Origin: Candidatus Hikarchaeia archaeon HikBin4
GTDB lineage: Archaea > Halobacteriota > Halobacteria > Halobacteriales > Hikarchaeaceae
Length of the DNA stretch: 10,079 bases
NCBI GenBank assembly: GCA_009889685.1
Contig: WTZT01000014.1
Coordinates: 1 to 10,079 of the forward strand
Direction: 5' to 3'
Shown: positions 6,739-10,079 of the stretch, in pieces
Position numbering within the stretch: position 1 is the first letter of the stretch
How the letters are laid out: each line of letters opens with the position of its first letter
Made by a program: the position numbers and the translations under genes
The notes under the pieces: generated by a model
The model's database searches: none
What the model was told of the DNA's origin: nothing
Seen by the model: the letters and a program-made list of their open reading frames with translations, nothing else

Positions 6739-7340
6739 TCAATGGGATCCTCATGTAGAGGCTGCCCACATTCAGGGCAATGGTTATCTTTGTAGCGAAG
6801 TTTTATTGCAGCTCGCCGTACATCACGCATGATGCTTGAGATGCGATCTTCTGCATCTAATTCATCATTTAACGATAGATCTATGCTTTCAACCTCTAAA
6901 AGAAATTTAGCAACTTCGGTTGATTCATACATTAAATCGTCTAACTGATTTGCAGTGATAAAACCCGACATGGCACCGTATAGAAACGTTGCTCCAGACT
7001 TTTTTATTTTCGCTTCAAAAGCATGTCGTGCTTGGTTGACTGCTTGTGGAGAGTAGGGTTTGGTCATGAATGGGACCAATTCAGGTAAATGAGTACCTAT
7101 TTTAGTCATTTCAATGCCGGTCGCGGTTCTAAAATCAGAGCACAGGCGTGCAATTGCCCATTCGCGAGCGGTGATATAGGTTCGATCTCTGAGAAATTTA
7201 TTTACCCGATCATAACTTGCTCTATCGATTTTGCTGAATCGATCATACGTACGAACGTCTTCTGGAATTAAGGAATCAGAGGCATTTTCGTGAGAAAAAT
7301 TAACTTCTTCCAGATCATTCTCGGGTGGATCTTCAGCCAT
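6735..7340 (-). CDS. Conserved haloarchaeal-type protein (DUF5806-like), function unknown
   Basis: This 201-residue soluble, mostly helical protein has an acidic, probably disordered N-terminus (1-28). A strongly conserved-looking core follows (31-182), containing YDRFSKID, DRTYITAREWAIARLCSDF (52-70), GIEMTKIG, and PELVPFMTKPYSPQAVNQAR (86-105). I recall this core from a family of unknown function confined to Halobacteria and named DUF5806, but the name is from memory. The C-terminus ends with C188-x2-C191 in HCPECGQPLHEDP, half of a zinc ribbon, which could dimerise or bind metal with H187 or H196. It is the first gene of a unit with the HExxH surface protein (4-nt overlap) and is divergent from the DHH gene. 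The start is the only ATG that keeps the acidic N-terminus. No function can be assigned. Confidence 0.8.
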   Translation of the reverse strand: MAEDPPENDLEEVNFSHENASDSLIPEDVRTYDRFSKIDRASYDRVNKFLRDRTYITAREWAIARLCSDFRTATGIEMTKIGTHLPELVPFMTKPYSPQAVNQARHAFEAKIKKSGATFLYGAMSGFITANQLDDLMYESTEVAKFLLEVESIDLSLNDELDAEDRISSIMRDVRRAAIKLRYKDNHCPECGQPLHEDPIE

Positions 7341-7410
7341 ATTTTTTATTTAAACGGCAAACCAAAAAGAGTATCGCTAGACGGTGAAGGATATTTAGCA
7401 TCGGTGGGAC

Positions 7411-7416
7411 TTTATT
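7411..7416 (+). promoter_or_regulatory. TATA-like box for the DHH gene
   Basis: TTTATT lies 24-29 nt before the ATG at 7440, fitting a leaderless transcript. The 99-nt divergent region also holds a GTTTAAATAAA box on the minus strand next to the DUF5806-like start, too near to give a leaderless start at 7340, and a weaker ATACTCTTTT about 25-35 nt before it. Confidence 0.4.
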
Positions 7417-7439
7417 GGCTCGAGAGATGAGAAATATAT

Positions 7440-8522
7440 ATGAAAGATGAACTTATCAAAGGTCAGGGGATAGATCCGGAAAGAGCATCTCTATTGCCAG
7501 GAATGGGATTCTTCATCCCAGAATCGGTTTATCGTGAGCAGAAAGAAAAAGAGCTTGAAACTTCTCTCAAAGGGGCAAGATTAGTGGTGATTACAGATTC
7601 AGATGCGGATGGTTTGACCTGTGCGGCCCTTGTGCAGGAAGATCAGGAGAATGCGATATGCATCCCAACTAGTCCTTACGATTTGGGGGACTGTCTTAGT
7701 CGAGTTGCCAGATATATTGAGCAAGAGGTCAATATGTACATATGTGATCTCTGTCCAGATTCGGTTGAGGAAATAGAGCCAGGGTTGAGAGAATTATGCG
7801 GGAAAACTGATTTTATTATTTGGTGTGATCATCATCGATGGGACAAGAACATATATGATTTTGTGGAGTCTCTAGGAGTTCAAGTGGAGTTAGGAGACTC
7901 GTCCGAGGAATGTGCCGCGGATGTGGTATTTCGTGTGTTAAATGAAGATTTTTCTGAGAAAATGAAAGAGTTAGTAGAGGTTACTAGAGATCATGACTTA
8001 TGGCTGTGTGAAGATGATCGGAGTGGATATTTGGCAGATTTTGCTATGTGGGTACCAGTTAAAGAATATATAGAAGTTGTCCGAGAATATGGCGCGGATT
8101 TACCAGAAGTTATAATATCGTTTTTAGAAGAGAATAGAGAAGAAAAAAATGACCTGATTAGACGTGCCATAAATCGTGCGGAATATAAAAAGATAGGGGA
8201 ACATACAGTGGGAATAACATATGGGAAATGTTCTCAGAATGAAGTTGCAGAAGGTATTAGGAAGGAAGGGGCGGATGTGTGTATGATCGTGAAACCGACA
8301 GGAGGAGTCAGTATCAGAGGAAGTGAGAAATTTGAAAGGTGCCATGAACTTGCAAGGATGTTTGAAGGGGGAGGGCATCCTAGAGCCGCAGGTTGCATGC
8401 CAATTGAGTTCTCAGATTTACTTCATTATGCCAATCATTGGATAAGCCAGGGGGAAGAAACGAAAAAAGTACTAATTGAAGCTTTGGAAACGATGATAAG
8501 AAATGAGAACGCAGAGGGATAA
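7440..8522 (+). CDS. DHH/DHHA1-family phosphoesterase (RecJ/NrnA-like)
   Basis: This 360-residue protein is a Mn-dependent phosphoesterase that should cleave phosphodiester bonds in short oligonucleotides, cyclic dinucleotides or single-stranded DNA. All DHH motifs are present: I is D53-S-D55-A-D57-G, II is D103 in ICDLCPD, III is D130-H131-H132, and IV is D184-H185-D186 in RDHDLW. The C-terminal DHHA1 substrate-binding domain is marked by GGGHPRAAG (310-318). It is shorter than RecJ and lacks an OB or S1 domain, so NrnA-like oligoribonuclease or a minor haloarchaeal RecJ-like paralogue fits better than replicative GAN. The N-terminal 45 residues (GIDPERASLLPG...) are a conserved-looking helical cap. 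The gene is divergent from the DUF5806-like gene and ends 8 nt before the convergent S6e stop. Confidence 0.9.
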   Translation: MKDELIKGQGIDPERASLLPGMGFFIPESVYREQKEKELETSLKGARLVVITDSDADGLTCAALVQEDQENAICIPTSPYDLGDCLSRVARYIEQEVNMYICDLCPDSVEEIEPGLRELCGKTDFIIWCDHHRWDKNIYDFVESLGVQVELGDSSEECAADVVFRVLNEDFSEKMKELVEVTRDHDLWLCEDDRSGYLADFAMWVPVKEYIEVVREYGADLPEVIISFLEENREEKNDLIRRAINRAEYKKIGEHTVGITYGKCSQNEVAEGIRKEGADVCMIVKPTGGVSIRGSEKFERCHELARMFEGGGHPRAAGCMPIEFSDLLHYANHWISQGEETKKVLIEALETMIRNENAEG

Positions 8523-8530
8523 AAATTTGA

Positions 8531-8941
8531 TTAAGCGGCGTCTTCTTCAATTCCTTCTGTAGAATTGACTAGATCTTCTATAGAGAGTTTTCCTTTATTC
8601 GATACTACGGTGTTGATTTGAGAGGTTTGTTCAGAGATTTCTCGGCCCCGTACAGTTATGCGTTTTCTCTCGCCAGACCGGAGAGAATTTTTTTTCTCAG
8701 TTTTATCTGTAACTAATATTTTTCGTGGGGCTGGGCCTTTTATTTTTTTACTGATTTTACGTCCGATAACGTCGGAACCCCCGGTTAGAAGCAAAGTGGA
8801 TCCATCGAGGCCGATTAACTTTCCTTCAACTTCGTCTCCAATTTCCTTTCCTATGAATCGATTGGCTTCTTTTCCCTCAACTGTGAACTGATAGGATTTA
8901 CCAGTGTCGGGATCCCCAACGACTACTTGAAATTCTGCCAT
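8531..8941 (-). CDS. rps6e: Small-subunit ribosomal protein eS6 (S6e)
   Basis: This 136-residue protein is the archaeal/eukaryotic small-subunit protein eS6. It opens MAEFQVVVGDPDTGKSY, contains the GGSD segment at 54-57 that precedes the conserved R61, and carries the family signature GERKRITVRGREIS at 90-103, then TSQIN. I chose the ATG at 8941 because homologues begin MAEF. The frame extends nine codons further upstream, but that extension (with CKAC) is not part of the family. By my count there are about 23 Lys/Arg against 22 Asp/Glu, so it is near neutral, unlike strongly acidic haloarchaeal versions. The C-terminal tail (121-136) is acidic. It is monocistronic as far as seen, with 108 nt to the upstream membrane-protein gene and a weak TTTTGTG box about 25-30 nt before the start. 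Confidence 0.96.
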   Translation of the reverse strand: MAEFQVVVGDPDTGKSYQFTVEGKEANRFIGKEIGDEVEGKLIGLDGSTLLLTGGSDVIGRKISKKIKGPAPRKILVTDKTEKKNSLRSGERKRITVRGREISEQTSQINTVVSNKGKLSIEDLVNSTEGIEEDAA

Positions 8942-9049
8942 GTCGGGACGAAGACATGCTTTGCACAAAAGGACATCGATGTGCGCTGTGGGATATGATA
9001 TCAGCTGTGTGTGTATTGAGAATTAGTGGCCTTGGATTTAGTAAATTTG

Positions 9050-9865
9050 TCAGTAGCGCGAAGACAGATAGGCCATGGATAAGAGTAGAATGGATGCAAG
9101 GCTTCCAAGAATGGAAACACCCCAGAGACCATTTATTCGCTCGTAGAATTTTTCGATGACAGATGCTTGTCTTTCATAGCCATCAACGTCGCTAGATAGA
9201 TGAAGCATGTAATTCTCGAAATGAGCAACATAGGAGATTCCATTTGAATCGATTATATCGCCTTCGCTTACAGCAAGAGTGGTAGTCTTTGGAGATGACC
9301 AAGAAACTATTATAGTTTGGTCAGATATATCGGCTATGAGAGTGGGTTTTGAATTGTAGTCAATAGCATCCCCAACGTTTAATTCTAAGAGTGTTGCGGG
9401 GCCGTATTTATTGGTTAAATAATCTTCTTGAGAGATTAAAGAAGGTTCGAAGGATTCGTTTGTGTCTGTTTGAATGATTACGTAAGTTTCAGAATTAATA
9501 GTAACTGTCTCGGCATCGCCTATTTGCCGTACTTCAGTTAAAATGAATGTTGAAGTTATAGAGTCAACATTAGGAATAGGACCTACTAAAAATTCAGATT
9601 CGCCTATTTTGACCGTATCATATTCTTCCCACGTTTCGGTTTTTATAATAGATTCATCTGTCCACTCTAATTCTGCGAAATCGCTAGTCACTGCAGCTAC
9701 TGTGTAAATTTTGTTGTTTAAGGAGGCTTGATCGCCTGATACGTAAGAATATTCAGGACTATCAATTGTTATTACTGGTGCTTCTACTGCACCTATAGTT
9801 GCGTAAGATCCGGCTGCAAGAAGGAGTAATAGCGCCGCATAAATAGCTGCAGTCCGTCGTTGCAT
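9050..9865 (-). CDS. Two-TM membrane protein with repetitive beta-rich extracellular domain
   Basis: This 271-residue protein starts MQRRTAAIYAALLLLLAAGS, a signal anchor at about 6-27, and ends with a second membrane helix at about 247-267 followed by only four residues. The roughly 215 residues between should lie outside the cell. That domain is Ser/Thr/Asp rich and beta-like, with about five degenerate units of the form G/D-x-hydrophobic-x-N/S-x-x-Y-hydrophobic. Examples are SLNNKIYTV (48-56), KIGESEFLV (86-94), TINSETYVI (122-130), DYNSKPTLI (169-177) and IDSNGISYV (205-213). The general plan, and the MQRRxAAIYA start, recalls a haloarchaeal conserved membrane protein, from memory only. 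The gene lies between S6e and the XdhC tail on the same strand, 53 nt after the latter. No function can be assigned. Confidence 0.8.
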   Translation of the reverse strand: MQRRTAAIYAALLLLLAAGSYATIGAVEAPVITIDSPEYSYVSGDQASLNNKIYTVAAVTSDFAELEWTDESIIKTETWEEYDTVKIGESEFLVGPIPNVDSITSTFILTEVRQIGDAETVTINSETYVIIQTDTNESFEPSLISQEDYLTNKYGPATLLELNVGDAIDYNSKPTLIADISDQTIIVSWSSPKTTTLAVSEGDIIDSNGISYVAHFENYMLHLSSDVDGYERQASVIEKFYERINGLWGVSILGSLASILLLSMAYLSSRY

Positions 9866-9918
9866 GGCGAAGAGAAGAATGCATCTCGTAAAGCGGTTTC
9901 TTTTCGTTTCGAGATCTA

Positions 9919-10079
9919 TTATCTATCGTGGATTGGACCTTGCCGATCTCGCAAATGTCCGGATGGTCGGTGGTTATGTGCGGAGAGGATTTCAGAAATG
10001 ATACTTGTGGCAATTTGGTAAGGGGAACCACCACCAATATCAAGACCGATGGGCGTGTAAATCTTATCAGTATATGGAG
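9919..10079 (-). CDS. XdhC/CoxI-family protein, C-terminal end only (cut by right edge)
   Basis: An open minus-strand frame enters from the right edge and runs 52 codons to TAA at 9919-9921. It encodes YTPIGLDIGGGSPYQIATS, then SEILSAHNHRPSGHLRDRQGPIHDR. The GLDIGxxSPxxIAxSIxxEIL segment is the hallmark of the C-terminal Rossmann domain of XdhC/CoxI proteins, which bind and sulfurate or insert the molybdenum cofactor of xanthine dehydrogenase and CO dehydrogenase type hydroxylases. The GGHLR...GPIHDR tail resembles haloarchaeal members. Only the last fifth or less of the protein is present, so completeness and N-terminal motifs cannot be judged. A 93-residue frame through the same bases (9762-10043) is a shadow of this gene and of the membrane-protein gene. 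Confidence 0.85.
   Translation of the reverse strand, partial: PYTDKIYTPIGLDIGGGSPYQIATSIISEILSAHNHRPSGHLRDRQGPIHDR

Noticed and set aside
8942..8968. Nine-codon N-terminal extension of S6e containing a CKAC motif
   Set aside because: S6e homologues begin MAEF; the extension is family-foreign and lies in the promoter region.
9762..10043. 93-residue minus-strand frame at the right end
   Set aside because: It spans the membrane-protein start and the XdhC tail out of frame with both; the in-frame products have recognisable families.
1..10079. CRISPR array, insertion sequence, integrase or prophage
   Set aside because: No regularly spaced repeats, transposase motifs, terminal inverted repeats or phage genes were seen on either strand.

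Overview
The window looks like a gene-dense, low-GC (about 42% by eye) euryarchaeal chromosome of the haloarchaeal lineage. Three signs point there. The RNase P RNA and tRNA-Lys are of archaeal type. Ribosomal protein S6e closely resembles the haloarchaeal form but has near-neutral charge. Three further proteins (an Hvo_1808-like surface protein, a partner resembling the haloarchaeal DUF5806 family, and a two-TM membrane protein) belong to families I know mainly from Halobacteria. A low-GC, non-acidic relative of Halobacteria suggests a marine sister group such as Marine Group IV / Hikarchaeia. That placement is inference from recalled similarity, not from a search.

Layout. 1-81: possible tail of a + strand gene cut by the edge. 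102-455 (-): pterin-4a-carbinolamine dehydratase. 552-1451 (+): EamA transporter, ending in a hairpin. 1507-1580 (-): tRNA-Lys(UUU). 1648-4642 (-): a catabolic-looking block of amidase, Rieske ferredoxin and amidohydrolase; the last two overlap by 4 nt and the amidase appears to have its own TATA box. 4705-5064 (-): RNase P RNA, which fills the only long protein-free gap (4643-5124). 5125-7340 (-): two-gene unit of a helical haloarchaeal-type protein and a membrane-anchored HExxH protein, overlapping by 4 nt. 7440-8522 (+): DHH/DHHA1 phosphoesterase. 8531-8941 (-): S6e, convergent with it at 8 nt. 9050-9865 (-): two-TM beta-rich membrane protein. 9919-10079 (-): C-terminal tail of an XdhC/CoxI protein cut by the right edge.

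How the genes relate. The 1.6-4.6 kb block is probably a small degradation module: an amide-bond hydrolase, a metal-dependent amidohydrolase or decarboxylase, and a small [2Fe-2S] electron carrier. It sits between two stable-RNA genes. The rest is housekeeping (tRNA, RNase P, S6e, DHH) or cell-surface function. TATA-like elements lie about 20-30 nt before several starts with no clear Shine-Dalgarno, which suggests mostly leaderless transcripts. I saw no CRISPR array, insertion sequence, integrase or phage gene. The most novel-looking items are the uncharacterised overlapping surface-protein pair, the internal repeats of the 271-residue membrane protein, and a tandem AU-rich hairpin pair inside RNase P RNA.
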